From NCBI GenBank assembly GCA_013398175.1, contig VZRZ01003122.1, forward strand, positions 108,783 through 172,782: DNA of 64,000 bases, read 5' to 3'. A program made the position numbers and the translations under genes. Positions within the stretch are counted from its first letter, which is position 1. Every line of letters begins with the position of its first letter. Positions 63,964-64,000 of the stretch are shown piece by piece. Under the pieces are notes generated by a model that was given only the letters and a program-made list of their open reading frames with translations, was not told where the DNA came from and ran no database searches. The DNA is from Climacteris rufus. Taxonomy: Eukaryota; Chordata; Aves; Passeriformes; Climacteridae.

Positions 63964-64000
63964 CCAACAAAAACCCAACACCTTCTTTAAAGAGCTGTGA

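Larger units (their letters stand above)
55061..64000. other. Intergenic sequence downstream of GPC3
   Basis: No exon, RNA gene or complete mobile element is recognised in this 8.9 kb. It contains the alternating purine-pyrimidine tract at 55310-55357, an AT-rich stretch near 56860-56965, A runs at 59228-59242 and 63947-63963, and the AAT/AAC-type microsatellite at 62393-62464. The next gene expected from vertebrate synteny is GPC4 on the same strand, but its CpG-rich first exon is not in this window. Confidence 0.75.

Noticed and set aside
1..64000. CRISPR array, operon, phage or other prokaryotic system
   Set aside because: No regularly spaced direct repeats, no compact coding, spliced vertebrate exons and CR1 elements throughout; the window is animal nuclear DNA.
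1..64000. tRNA, rRNA, snRNA or microRNA genes
   Set aside because: No A-box/B-box pair, snRNA core or recognisable microRNA hairpin was noticed by eye; a covariance-model search (tRNAscan-SE, Infernal) would be needed to exclude them.

Overview
The window reads as one slice of a large vertebrate gene from a bird. It carries the last four coding exons of glypican-3 (GPC3) on the + strand, the introns between them, the 3' end of the gene, and about 9 kb of downstream sequence. The bird assignment is an inference. It rests on CR1 LINE fragments with typical avian 3' ends, sparse repeats, moderate GC, introns of 11 to 24 kb, and a glypican-3 sequence close to but clearly distinct from mammalian GPC3. 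Another sauropsid such as a turtle or crocodile is less likely but not excluded.

Layout: 1-2398 is the 3' part of the intron before the first visible exon (intron 4 in mammalian numbering). Exon 5 is at 2399-2524, exon 6 at 13443-13563, exon 7 at 29752-29902, and exon 8 runs from 53901 to the stop codon ending at 54076. All six splice junctions inside the window are GT/AG. The reading frame passes through them in phases 2, 0 and 1, and the intron entering exon 5 is also phase 2. A 3'UTR of about 1 kb ends at a single clear AATAAA (55035-55040). From there to 64000 I find no gene. In vertebrates GPC4 usually lies downstream of GPC3 in the same orientation, but no GPC4 exon is visible here.

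The four exons encode the C-terminal part of the protein: the last cysteine-containing helical segment, the acidic stalk with two Ser-Gly heparan-sulphate attachment sites, and the GPI-anchor signal. The N-terminal exons 1-4, with the signal peptide, most of the cysteine-rich core and the furin-type cleavage site, lie upstream of this window.

Other content: four CR1 fragments, all on the + strand; a cluster of nested inverted repeats at 40507-40594; a CpG-dense patch with an adjacent 12-base G run in intron 6; another CpG-dense patch in intron 7; a strong G-quadruplex motif just upstream of exon 7; a long alternating purine-pyrimidine tract behind the polyadenylation site; several AT-rich, TAAT-dense blocks that look like candidate conserved non-coding elements; and a few microsatellites. 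No bacterial-type system, no tRNA or rRNA, and no second protein-coding gene could be supported.
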